64,000 nucleotides of DNA, taken from NCBI GenBank assembly GCA_023053545.1, contig JAKZAN010000005.1:9486001-9550000 (forward strand). Direction: 5' to 3'. The stretch's first letter is position 1, and each line of letters begins with the position of its first letter. The stretch is from Lepidurus packardi. Its lineage: Eukaryota > Arthropoda > Branchiopoda > Notostraca > Triopsidae. Under the pieces are notes generated by a model. That model searched no databases. It worked only from the letters and a program-made list of their open reading frames with translations, and was not told the origin of the DNA. Positions 40,214 through 53,182 of the stretch are shown here, piece after piece. Both the position numbers and the translations under genes were made by a program.

Positions 40214-40253
40214 GTCTTCTGGCTGCCCAGGTAGTATAGGGCAGCCAGAAGAC
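40214..40253. repeat. Perfect 15-bp inverted repeat
   Basis: GTCTTCTGGCTGCCC (40214-40228) and its exact reverse complement (40239-40253) are separated by 10 nt. Block B has only the right arm (GGGCAGCCAGAGGAC), so the left arm is new and accompanies a deletion of the intervening sequence. Confidence 0.8.
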
Positions 40254-40318
40254 CCTTCGTATCTGTTATTCATTTGAGTTTTCGACATAGACGAGTTCAA
40301 TTTTAGTTATGGTTACGG

Positions 40319-41110
40319 GCACAGTATAGAGGTTTACACAGTATGGTAACAGGGGTATCCTTCCAATGTTAAGGTTTTCTCACAAATCTCTCGGTCCCAA
40401 GAGGATGTGAGGGTACGAAGGCTTATATGGGGGATGGATTCCCAGACTGTGCCATGTACCCCCATGTAGGCATTCCTAATCTACTAGAAAAAGGGTTCGA
40501 GAAGAGAACAAAACATTCACAAAACGGGGGACTGGTGACCTTTCTCTCGGGCACTCTAGGGAGTTTTGGGCTGACGTGGGGTCCTACCGGCAACGCGCGC
40601 ATTTGAAAGTGTTTTTGGAAAAATACTAAACTTTCAAAAGTTAGTAATATTTAGGAATGGTTGTAAAGTACTAATGTAATGGATAACTCGTATGTAGACA
40701 TAAATAGTCATAACAACACATATAGACATTAATATACATGGGTATTTTATAGTATATGGGGTTAAACCTGTATACTATAAAACACCTATGTATGGGTTGC
40801 AACATAGACTGCCTCCTCGTGGGGCAACCTGTGTAACGTGAAATAGTGTATAATGTGTATACGTGTTGTGCTTTGACCTAGTTAATTCATCTTTTATTTT
40901 AAGCTCACATAGTTTAAAGCAATAGATTTAAATTACGCGCTTTGTAAACTGTCGTGACCTTTTTTGAACTGCACTGGGAGGTTTGCGAATGTACCCTTTC
41001 ATTTTCTGGCCTTTTACCTGAATATTACTCGGGGGACCGAGAAGGTCGTCAGAAAACCTTAACATTGGAAGATAGCCCTGTTAGCATACTGTGAAACCTC
41101 TATACTGTGG
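40319..41110. mobile_element. Non-autonomous DNA element with ~80-bp terminal inverted repeats
   Basis: The left end reads CACAGTATAGAGGTTTACAC and the right end, on the other strand, CACAGTATAGAGGTTTCACA. The arms stay similar for about 80 bp, sharing CCAATGTTAAGGTTTTCT and CTCGGTCCC. The interior has no transposase and contains another palindrome, TTTTATAGTATA..TATACTATAAAA (40744-40782). I find no clear target-site duplication, so I do not assign a superfamily. It sits between the two duplicated blocks. Confidence 0.75.
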
Positions 41111-41124
41111 TTTGGCTCTTCAAT

Positions 41125-41890
41125 CCTCCCCCGAAGAGAGGAAAGTTTCACCGACCTTGGTCAGGACCTTGGACAGTTATTAAACAGAATATCGGATCAA
41201 GTTGTCGGCATTAAAAACACCATTCCGGGTGCAAGAAAAGTTGTGCATATGAACAATTTAAAGAAGGGACCCCTTTTTCAAACTGCCAGGGCAATAACTA
41301 AAACAAGGCACAACGTTGTCAAGTGTGTATTTAAATCAGACAGAATAACTATTCCATCGATGGCCAAGCTGCCACTGAACTGGACAGACCCACACCGAGT
41401 TGCTAGGGCGTGGGCCTTTTATAGGTGACGGAAGGCAATAAACCAACCGTCAGTGAGGAAGAAGGGTTCTGGTGCCATCCGTGTGGTCGGAGACGTAATA
41501 GGGGTCAGTTATACAATCAGGGCAAGGTCCAAAGACAAGGCACAAGTTATATAACTGAGAGAAAGGAAAAGGAGACAAGTGATGGTTGCCAGAGAGCTGG
41601 CCGGGGAAAGTAACATTTGCCAGAGACAAGGGAAATCCATCTAAATGGTCAATATAAGTTTCAACACCCCTAGCTCCGAACTCATCTCATGGGGACCCGC
41701 CAAATCCGGACCATAGACAGACATCATTGGACGGAGGCCCGAGAATGCTAGAGGAAGAAACAGAAGATGATGTGAGAATTCGACGTCGACGCTTGGTCGA
41801 TTGGGAAGGTGGCGATATCCCAATTGAGGATTCAGCGAGAGCACCGTCAGTTGGACACGGTGAAGACAGTTTTGAAAGAGAGCGTTGATT
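41125..41890 (+). pseudogene. Ty3/gypsy-type pol 3' remnant (integrase C terminus), frameshifted
   Basis: In the plus frame FHRPWSGPWTVIKQ (about 41148-41189) is followed, after a one-base frameshift, by ISDQVVGIKNTIPGARKVVH and then MNNLKKG. This is the G-P-W..V-V-H-x-N-x-L-K pattern at the C terminus of Ty3/gypsy integrases. Further on, a charged tail (LEEETEDDVRIRRRRLVDWE, 41750-41888) resembles the basic C-terminal tail of such polyproteins. No reverse transcriptase, protease or LTR is recognisable. It is a dead fragment inserted in the array. Confidence 0.65.
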
Positions 41891-43823
41891 GACAAGGACT
41901 CGGCATCCTCCTGTGCGTTTAGCGTATAATGGGCCTGGGAGACCTGTCTGCTAAGCTATTGTTGTCAATTGATTAACAGAAATTTGAACCTCGACTATCT
42001 ATATAAAGGACTATGCATCGTAAATACAACAGTCTTACGTTAAACCTTGATAACTTTACAGAAATGTTCTTCCTGGACAAAACTTGCGCTACCGAATTAT
42101 TTGGATTATTCGTCCGTGCTCTAATTTTCTCAGTTTGTGATCATTATTTGACTTTTGTGTATTGTGTAAATTTTTTATAGTAGACGACAAGTTCAGTGAA
42201 GTTTTGAACACGTTGGTCAATACTAAAGTAAAGGTTCACAGTTTAAAGGTAAACCTAAATACTGGTCCAGACCACCAAGATGCACTGGGCACAATGATGG
42301 GTAATGTATCTTGAAAAGCTAAGTTTGGATTGAACCTTTTATGCGTTAGCATCTGCTAGTTCGATTTCGAATAAACTTAATAAAATGTGTACCCTTCCAA
42401 ATATTTGTGTGGTATTTCGGAGTAACTTGGTCACAAAAATCATACAGATAAGCTATAAAACTGCAGACTGCTTCTTCTATTATGCTGAAATGCTAAATTA
42501 GATATGCTTGACAATAGGCTGTGGGTCAAATACTGGTATAAAATTATACTAGGAGAGTACATATAAAGAAGAACCCCGTGTTAGCATCTTGTAAATTGTG
42601 TAACTGAATAAATCGCAATGTGGAATGTCTGATCAATTCCCATTATTGCTGTCAAGCGAAGCGAAGTAATGTTGACCCATGGCCTTTGCTCGTTGGCGAT
42701 GGATTATATCGCACAGGGAAGTCGTATAACATTCGAATGTTTCTGTGTAAAAACCCACCTGTTATTCTTGTCACAGAAAGGTGCCCCCGAGTAAGATAGC
42801 ATGTATAGGTGGTCCGGATATATTGCTGTTAATCACTCGGAATTGGGAGTAACTGTCGGCCACTTTTAAACAACATCGAGCAACAATGTTTTTTATGTTT
42901 TCGAGCAACAATTTTTTTTATACACTGCTACACCATACACCGAAGTCAATGTTTCTTGGCTGCCATATTGTTTGTTACTTATGGTGTACTTCGATCACTA
43001 AGTCTTGCTACACATTTTACCTTAAGCTAATTACTGTCGTTCAAGTTTACGTTAAGGATGAATGCCAGAGTCTGTGGTTATACTAAAGATACAAATTATT
43101 AGAACAACTAAGATCATGTAAATGGTTAAACTTGACCCTGTGAATTATATTTCGCAAGGTGTAAGCGTTTAAGCTATCATTGACAGCAAAACAAGAGTGA
43201 ACTCAAAACCATAACACTTAAGATTGCGATACTGCACAGAATGGGATAGGTTCATTATTATATTAGGAGGTGAGGGTACAGTTTAAATGCAATTGATTGA
43301 ATAACTTGAACTATTGTTTTCTATCCATCATGAAAAGCACTGGACAAGGAAGAATGACAGGAATACATCTATAGGAATTGTATTCGAAACTTACTTATTC
43401 GACTCTTCATTGGATCTTGCCACTATGGTCCTTGTTTCCTAATGTTCACACGAGATTGTAATTTTCTAGTTAGGGAAGACATTTTAATGTTCGGATATAT
43501 TTTTGTAAATAAATTCAGAATAATTATCCATCTTTATTGATATTACATCTTTCAAGAGCATTACTTAGGATGTGCTGGATATTTTAAGCATTGCTGCGTT
43601 CAAGTATTGAAATGCAGCAGTGTTATTCCACAGTATCAATCGCATGGTAGTAATAGGGCATTTTATATGCAAAGAATGTAATTGTAACGTGTATTTCAAA
43701 GCAAACTCACTTTGGGATCACTTCACGAAACCACATAACGGAAGAATATCCAAACTCACAGCTGAATAAATACAATAGGATCAATCAAATACTATGGATT
43801 TTGGAAACAACAAGGAAAGCCAA

Positions 43824-44609
43824 TTATGGAAAAATGACCAGGTTGTTGAGTCCAAAAATTTTTAGGTTATTGAAAGAAAGATACCCTTGGTAGTTAGCAT
43901 CGATTGAAATGGAATTGACAGCGGGGTTAATGGGGCAATTGAACTGGAGGACGACTCCTGTGGGCCTAGGGTAAGGTGTTGGACATTCACAGTATGGAGA
44001 AACGTTCAAGTGCCAATGCATGAAGCCTGGGACAGTTTGATTTATTATGCCGAGGTTAATATAGGACAGCTGAATTGCAGTTACAATAGCAGGATCCAAG
44101 AAGGTAATCACAAAACCAAGCGCGTACCCGCTTGTCGCACGATATGCGCTTTTATAGTAAATGGCTGGGTCAGAAGAAAACGCGTTCAGGGGATCGGAAT
44201 CATTCGACACTCCAAAACTACTAGGTGTAATAGATACGTCAACCTGACTGGTATAAAATGGTAAGGAGCCGTTCAGCGACGACAACAGTGTACCGCCTCC
44301 AGTGTTAACAAAGATGCATGGTGGATACGATTCTAGCAAGCAGCAATTTCAGCATCATCACATATATACATATATACATTACGTATATTTTGAAAAAAGC
44401 ATTTGATTACCTCTCCAAATGGTTGTGTGACATCCTGCCGTTTGTTCGCAATGAGCCGTGCAGGTAAAAACCGAAGCACTGGGCACTTCTTTCATCAGGG
44501 TGAAGCGGTACGCCTTATTCGAAAGGCGATACCTCTTTGCCAAAGTACTGGTACAGGAGACCAGCAAGAAAAATGCACATATGTTAATCGGCTGCAAGAG
44601 GAGAGTCAT
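43824..44609 (-). CDS. Array copy 4: secreted PAN-like + beta-domain protein (two exons)
   Basis: Exons 44609-44411 and 44332-43824 join in phase 1 to give 235 residues. It has a signal peptide (MTLLLQPINICAFFLLVSCT), then PAN-like cysteines CTAHCEQTAGC..YPPC with the same C-x3-C-x5-C-x11-C spacing as copies 1 and 3. Its beta-domain belongs to a distinct subfamily with GGGTLLSSLNGS, NQTVPGFMHWHLN, a CECPTPYPRP insert and YQGYLSFNNLKIFG. Copy 2 is its 5'-deleted twin. Of the two, this one keeps the complete gene. Confidence 0.83.
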
Positions 44610-45215
44610 GTTGCCAAGCTAACAGTCTTCGGTTGAATGGTCCACTTATGGTACTTTCTAGTACATGTATTTATTGTTGACAAATATGCGCAGTGGAAGG
44701 GAGTGGCAATACCGGATATGGCATGCTTCTAATGGTAGCGTGAAACGCACTCCTGCTAACACTTCCTGCTAACGCTTGGCGCGGGAGTAAGCATTGCTTT
44801 GGGGGTCAGCCTTGCCTACTGCTTAGAAGTACTTCGATCAGCACCTGGAGTCGTATATCGGGTACTTACTACTCTTGACTATATCCTAGTACCGTCACAT
44901 GAATTTCCACGTAGAATTATAGTTGTTAGCGTCTCCCCTATTTCTACGGAATGAACCGGTGGTTCCGGTAATCGACCACCCTTAACATACGCCTCATGGG
45001 CAGCATTAAATTCATAATTTTATTTTATTTCAATCTATAGAGTGGTAGCATTCAATGCTTCTTCATAACTCAGAAAATAGACGTGCAAAACATATAGAAT
45101 ACGACTTGCTCCTAAGAAATCATCACAAAATTATTAGTGACTCAATTTGTAGTGACTCTATTTTGCGAAGAATTAGTGAAGGAGTAAAAAAATCACATGA
45201 AAATATAAAGCACAA

Positions 45216-46001
45216 CTATGGAAACAAAAGGATGTTATTGGTCCCGAAGATTTTCAAACTATTAAAAGCCACATAGCCTTGGAAATATATATGCAATGAA
45301 ACGGAGCTAACAGCGGGACCTGCAGAACAAAGGTAATTGACAGTAATTCCCTTAGGCTGTGGATCAGCCAGTTCAGGGTTGCAGTACGGGGTACCGTAAT
45401 TCATATGCCAGTGCATAGTGGTTGAATTAGTTTCATTTGCGTAGACTAGCTTAATTTTCGTTACAATTACCGTACGCGAAAAGATAATCGCAAAACCCGA
45501 AGCAGTACTAACCATTGAGGATTGAAACTTGCTCTTGTAATAAGTCATTGGATCAGCGTGAAATGCGAGTTCGGTGTGTGAATCATTGGAAACTCCCATC
45601 ACATTCGGATTGATAACTACGTCGATTAAGTTGCTACTGTAGACCGCTTGCGAACTGTTGAATGACGACAAACGCGTCAAACCTTTGTTGCCAACCAAGA
45701 TGCACCGTGGACTTGTACCTACAATATGTAAACTTAGGCTTCAACTTATGTTTAAGAGATATTTCAAATTATGTTTTTCTAAGGAATTGAAAATAAAGTT
45801 GTTACCATTCCAAATGATTGTATGACACTCCGGAGTTTGGTCGCAAAAAGCCATGCAGAAAAACGGTGAGACTGTATTCACTCTTTTCATAATGGTGAAA
45901 TGATAACTATTATTTGCTTGGTGATACTGTTTTGCCCAAGTACGAGAACCAAAAAGTATTAGGAGAGTACAGGTCTTAAGTAACAGAGGTAAGAGCTCCA
46001 T
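45216..46001 (-). CDS. Array copy 5: secreted PAN-like + beta-domain protein (two exons)
   Basis: Exons 46001-45806 and 45718-45216 join in phase 1 to give 232 residues. It has a signal peptide of 23 residues (ends SRTWA), PAN-like cysteines CMAFCDQTPEC..PRC, and a beta-domain with GVSNDSHTELAFHADPMTYY, FAIIFSRTVIV, MHWHMN and FQGYVAFNSLKIFG. It is the block B partner of copy 3. The two differ by scattered amino-acid changes in both exons, including the PAN loop (PRC for SHC). The promoter-proximal GTATAAAATATG (about 46103-46114) is retained. Confidence 0.85.
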
Positions 46002-46545
46002 GTTAGTAACTAGAAAATCTTAGAAAAATACTGAAAGAATACTTGTAGTGCTTCTACTCGAAGTCAATGTTCTTGCTGACCTATGCGCATTGCTGTTGGT
46101 GTTACATATTTTATACAAGCCAAGTTACACAGCCCTTGAGCTTTGGTGCGTAAAAAAACTGTTTATCAGGTGATAAAAAGACGTCTATAGGGTAAATGAG
46201 GTAACCAGGTAGTACAGGGCAGCCAGAGGACCCTTCGTATCTGTTATTGAGTTGAGTTTTCTCCCTTGTAACCTTAGAACTTATATAGTTCGATAATACA
46301 TAAAGCACATCCTGTTATTCTCAATATGGCTCATGTATCATTCTCATTAAGCATGACTTTCTATCCCCTAGCGTATTTTATTGGGCATAGAAGTCAAACG
46401 CGGTGTATAATAGAACTAATATTCCAGCAATGGCCACAGAGAAAGAACAACAGACAAAATACATTTCAAGTTCAAGTCAAGAATTAATATTGATTGTCGT
46501 AATAGTAAGGTAAAGCGACTCATTTAAAAATATGCACATTGTTTG

Positions 46546-46600
46546 GTCCCATGAGCATAATAAAGCATAGGAAACCAAATATCCAGTAAAACGTGCATAT
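46546..46600 (-). pseudogene. Relic of an exon-2 C terminus of the array family
   Basis: Read on minus, TTTTACTGGATATTTGGTTT with GGACCAAACAATGTG matches the SFTGYLVFNALRLLGPNNV region of copy 8. The same phrase recurs at 48140-48162. These fragments lie about 200-250 bp 3' of copies 6 and 7 and have no surrounding open frame. Confidence 0.55.
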
Positions 46601-46796
46601 CGTGATCAGCATTCAATTCGTGATTAATTTAATTAATTTCTATAATTTAAATTCTTTCATGAAGTCAAATTATAGGCACGGAAAAAAGGGAATTTGACTT
46701 GCTCCAGCAAATCAGCACAAAATCCAGTTAAACTGACTATATTATGAAGCATATCGTGTAAAAGAGTAAAGAATCATACGAAAATATAAAGCACAA

Positions 46797-47581
46797 CTAT
46801 GGAAAGAGTAGGACATTATTGGTTCCGAAGATCTTCAAGTTGTTAAAAGCAAAATATCATACGAAAGTTACATGTAATGACAGGGGATTCACAGCAGGAC
46901 TGGCCGAACAAAGGTAATTTACAGTTATTCACTTAGGCTGTGGATTAGCCCGTTCAGCATAACAGTTCAGGGAGCCGTAATTTATATGCCAGTCCATAGT
47001 GGTTGAAGTAGTTATATTTACAAAGATTAACTGAACTTTCGTTACAATTACGGAACGTGAAAAGGTTATCGCAAAGCCCGTGACAGTACTAAAAGTTGAT
47101 GATTGAAACGCGCTCTTGTAATAAGTCACTGGATCAGCGTGAAATGCGAGTTCGGTATGTGAATCATTGGAAACTCCCATCACATCAGGATTGATAACTA
47201 CGTCGACTAAATTGCTACTGTAGAACGCTTGCGAACCATTGAATGACGACAAAAGTGTTGAACCCGTGTTTCCAACCGAGATGCAATGTGGGTTTGTACC
47301 TATATTATGTAAAGTTAGCTTTCAACTTATACTTAAGAAATCTGGTAGTAGCAGCTTTTCTGCACAAATGAAATACATTTCTTACCATTCCAAATGATTT
47401 TGTGGCAATGCTGAGTTTGGTCGCAAAGAGCCATGCAAACTAGACGTGTGACTGTATTCACTCTTTTCATAATTTTGAAATGATAACTATTATTTGCTTG
47501 GTGATAGTGTTTTGCCCAAGAACGGGAACAAAAAAGTATTAGGAGAGTACATATTTTAACTAACAGAAGTAAGAGCTCCAT
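46797..47581 (-). pseudogene. Array copy 6: premature stop in exon 2
   Basis: Exon 1 (47581-47386) and the start of exon 2 (from 47299) are intact and encode a leader and PAN-like cysteines like those of copy 3. In exon 2 the conserved glycine codon after PQPK is TGA (46929-46931). A second in-frame TGA replaces the glycine of the FQGY motif about 80 bp later. Homology then continues to the normal stop position at 46797. A translated product would be 188 residues and lack the last third of the beta-domain. The TATA box seen upstream of copies 3 and 5 is also missing, so it is probably decaying. Confidence 0.85.
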
Positions 47582-48139
47582 GTCAGTAACTAGAATGTTA
47601 GAAAACTTCTGCAAAAATGCAAGCAGTGTGCTGCTACTCGAAGTCATGTTTATTGCTGACCTATGTGCATTGCAGTTGGTGGCGAAAGAATTTATTGGAG
47701 GCAATTTATACAGCAATCTTGAACATTGGCGCGCGAAAAAAAAAATATGTCTCTGGCCATAAAATGTTGTCCATGGGGTGAAGGAGGAAGGAAGTTATCC
47801 AAGTAGTTCAGTGCAAAGGACCTTTCATACCTGCCATTGATATGAGTTTTCTACCTTAGTAACCTTATAACTTTATGTAGTCCGATAATACATAAAACCA
47901 CATCCGGTTAGGTTTCATTTTATATCGCTCTCTCATATATATGTCGCTCTTATTAAGTCCAAGCATGAATTTCTACCCCAGTGTATTTTATTTGGCAGAA
48001 AAGTCAAAAGCAATGTACAAGAACTTATTGTTCCAACAATGGACACTGAGGATCAACAACAAACTAAATACATTGCAAGTTCAAGTAAAAAATTATTAAT
48101 GATTGCAGGAATAGTAAGGAAAAGCGACTCAAGCGTTGG

Positions 48140-48165
48140 AAGCCAAATATCCAGTAAAACGTCAT
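48140..48165 (-). pseudogene. Second relic of an exon-2 C terminus
   Basis: On minus, ACGTTTTACTGGATATTTGG (48162-48143) matches the relic near 46546 and copy 8. Only about 25 bp is recognisable. Confidence 0.45.
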
Positions 48166-48388
48166 GGGCAGCATTCAAATCGTGATTACTTTGACTGATT
48201 TCAGTAATTTCAATCTGTAAGGTGTGGTAGCATTCTTCAATGCTTCTTCATAAGGTTGAATTATAGACATGAATGATAGGAAACTGACTTGTTCCAAGCA
48301 AATCAGTACACAATCGAGTTATAAGGGACTATATATTATGAAGCATTAGTGTAAAGAGTAAAGAATTATACGAAAAAATAAAGCACAA

Positions 48389-49173
48389 CTATGGAAAGAG
48401 AATGACGTTACTGGTTCCGAAGATTTTCAAGCTGTTAAAAGCAACATAGCCTTGGAACGATAAATGCAGCGAAATGGAGGTCACAGCAGGACTTGCAGCA
48501 CAAAGGTAATTAACAGTAATTTCCTTAGCTTGTGGATCAGCCCGTTCAGCATAACAGTACGGGGTACCGTAATCCATATGCCAGTGCATAGAGGTTGAAG
48601 TAGTTTCATTTGCATAGACTAGCTGAACTTTCGTTACAATTACGGAACGTGAAAAGGTTATCGCAAAGCCCGAGATAGTACTAACCAGTGAAGATTGAAA
48701 CACACTCTTGTAATAAGTCATTGGATCAGCGTGAAATGCGAGTTCGGTATGTGAATCATTGGAAACTCCCATCACATCCGGATTGATAACTACGTCGATT
48801 AAATTGCTACTGTAGAACGCTTGCGAACCATTGAATGACGACAAAAGTGTTGAACCCGTGTTTCCAACCAAGATGCAACGTGGGTTTGTACCTATATTAT
48901 ATAAACTTAGCTTTCAACTTACACTTAAGAAATCCGGTAATAGCAGCTTTTCTGCACAAATGAAATACATTTCTTACCATTCCAAATGATTGTGTGGCAA
49001 TGCTGAGTTAGGTCACAAAGAGCCATGCAGATAAGCTCGGAGGCTGTATTCACTTTTTTCATAATAGTGAAATGATAACTATTACTTGCTTGATGATATT
49101 CTTTTGCCCAATTATGGAAACAAAAAAATATTAGGAGAGTACATATTTTAATTAACAGAGGTAAGAGCTCCAT
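48389..49173 (-). CDS. Array copy 7: secreted PAN-like + beta-domain protein (two exons)
   Basis: Exons 49173-48978 and 48891-48389 join in phase 1 to give 232 residues. It has a signal peptide (MELLPLLIKICTLLIFFCF), PAN-like cysteines CMALCDLTQHC..PRC and the full beta-domain with FAITFSRSVIV, MHWHMDYG, YLCAA and FQGYVAFNSLKIFG, ending at ILFP. It is closely related to copies 3, 5 and 6. The upstream conserved block is present (49245-49281) but no TATA follows it. Confidence 0.84.
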
Positions 49174-49748
49174 GTTAGCAACAAGAGAATCCTCCGAATA
49201 CCTGTGAAACAATGGTAGTATATAGTACTGCTTCTCAAATCAACGTTCATTGCTGGCTTATGCGCAATGCAATTGGGGGTGATTCAAATTATCTCAGACA
49301 AGTTCGACAGCATTATTGATCATGGGTGTGCTAAAAAATGTTAGTTGTTCGGTCTCAGGTGTCCATTGGGGAAAAGAGCTAATCAGCTATAGTACAGCGC
49401 ACGGGACCCTTCGCTTCTATCATTGATTTGGGTTTTCTTCCTAGTAACCTTAAAGCTTGTGTTGTTCGATAATACATAAAACCACATCCGGTTAGGCTGC
49501 AATGTGTCGCAATGTGACCACTGTGGATCTAGCATCAGCTACATACTATTTTCCTTTCTTAACTGAATTGACATATGCTGATGCGCTTTACCTTTTCTGT
49601 ACTCACGCGTGGCTTATTATTAGTTTACAAGTGCAGTGAAATAGTAGTTTACAATAGTGATGTTAACTACAACAATAGTTAAACCTACAGTAAGTTGTGT
49701 TCAACTTAAGCATTACTATTGATTGCGCTAATAGTAACGAAAATGAAT

Positions 49749-50420
49749 TCATGGAAAAATAGTCACATTGTTGGGTCCCAAGAGTCGCAAAGCGTTGAAA
49801 ACCAAATATCCAGTAAAACTTACGTGGTGTGTAATTGCCCTCACGTTAAGCGAAGATAGACATTTAAAAGTGACAACAACTCCCACATGCTTTGTCTGCT
49901 TTTCACTGATTTTGACTACATGGTACCCATGTGCCAGTGCATATACTGGTTGAAGCAGTCTGATTGATGACGAGATCGAGATGGATTAATTGAATGGCAG
50001 TGATGTTTACGGAATGAAAATCTAATGGTAAACCCTAAGTCATATAATATGCTTGAGTTCTGAAACCGACTCTTATAGTAAAAGAGCAACCGCTAGAAAA
50101 GGCATGTTCAGCAGGCAGAAAGCCGCTGGTAGCTCCTCCAGTTACTGATGCCACGGATGATACCACCAGGCTACTATAAAGAAGCACGGAACCGCACGGA
50201 ACTGTTGACCGACGGCTAAACTTTCTTGGTTTGATATGCTACCAAGACATATTTTGGCTGCGTACCTGTTGGTTTAAATCTATCTATTAATTTTTGGTCA
50301 TGTAGGACCTACAAATGTATTACTTTTCCAAGCGAATGCTTAGCACCTAAGAGTTTTGTCACACAAGATCATGCGAATGAAAGCTGAATAATAGTCGTTG
50401 GCTAGCGTTCGATTTGTTCA
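49749..50420 (-). pseudogene. Array copy 8: decayed family member
   Basis: The exon-2 footprint runs from an acceptor-like CAG (exon start at 50265) to 49749 and ends SFTGYLVFNALRLLGPNNVT before a stop. The PAN cysteine near the exon start is lost (KYVLVAYQ for xCILVGN). Several stops and frameshifts interrupt the middle, yet INQTASTS remains recognisable. A PAN-exon relic (about 50330-50410, minus) still reads MILCDKTLRC. It is the oldest visible pseudogene of the array and marks its far end next to ribokinase. Confidence 0.75.
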
Positions 50421-50938
50421 ATGCTAATGCTTAGATAACTGGTTACCAATGCGGGGTGAACTTCTAAGAAAACAACTTGGAGATATAAGGTGTAAGGTGG
50501 TATAAGGAAGGAAAAATAACTGTCATCACTTTCCCCCATTGCGGAGTTTCATTGGAATGACCCATCAAACTGATGGTTAAGACTTGCATCATGTCCACGT
50601 GCCTGCACGGAAATTACACGAGTGTCTTAAGAGATACGCAAATGTAACATGCAAAAAGAGATATAACGGCATGGAAGCAAAAAGGGTCAAGCAGTACAGG
50701 GTACACAGTTTAGGTTAATAGCAACTGATCGAAGTAATATTAAACTAGCTACGGTTCTTACATTGAAGCCCTGTGTATGAATTACGTGCTTTTATCTACC
50801 TGATGTAGACAACCTGATATAGATAGCTTCCTGATATAGACAACTGAAAAGTTCCTTGTAATTCCGGTTCGTATAATTACATTAAAACTTGTATTGCCCA
50901 GTATAATCTATAGTTGAAGTTCGAACTGAATGTAGCAC
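50421..50938. other. Spacer between the array and ribokinase
   Basis: I see no gene. It contains a repeated CTGATATAGA-type phrase near 50812-50840. Confidence 0.5.

Positions 50939-53182
<2,244 letters not shown>

Larger units (their letters stand above)
36449..40280. repeat. Segmental duplication, block A
   Basis: This block matches 42060-46260 (block B) in the same orientation. The first 1.76 kb (36449-38215) is non-coding yet nearly identical to 42060-43823, with only scattered substitutions and a few 1-3 base indels. Copies 2 and 3 in this block correspond to copies 4 and 5 in block B. Block A lacks about 300-400 bp that in block B carries exon 1 of copy 4. It contains an internal 27-bp repeat near 37269-37315. 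Confidence 0.85.
42060..46260. repeat. Segmental duplication, block B
   Basis: Direct-repeat partner of 36449-40280, described under block A. This block is the more complete one and retains exon 1 of copy 4. Confidence 0.85.
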
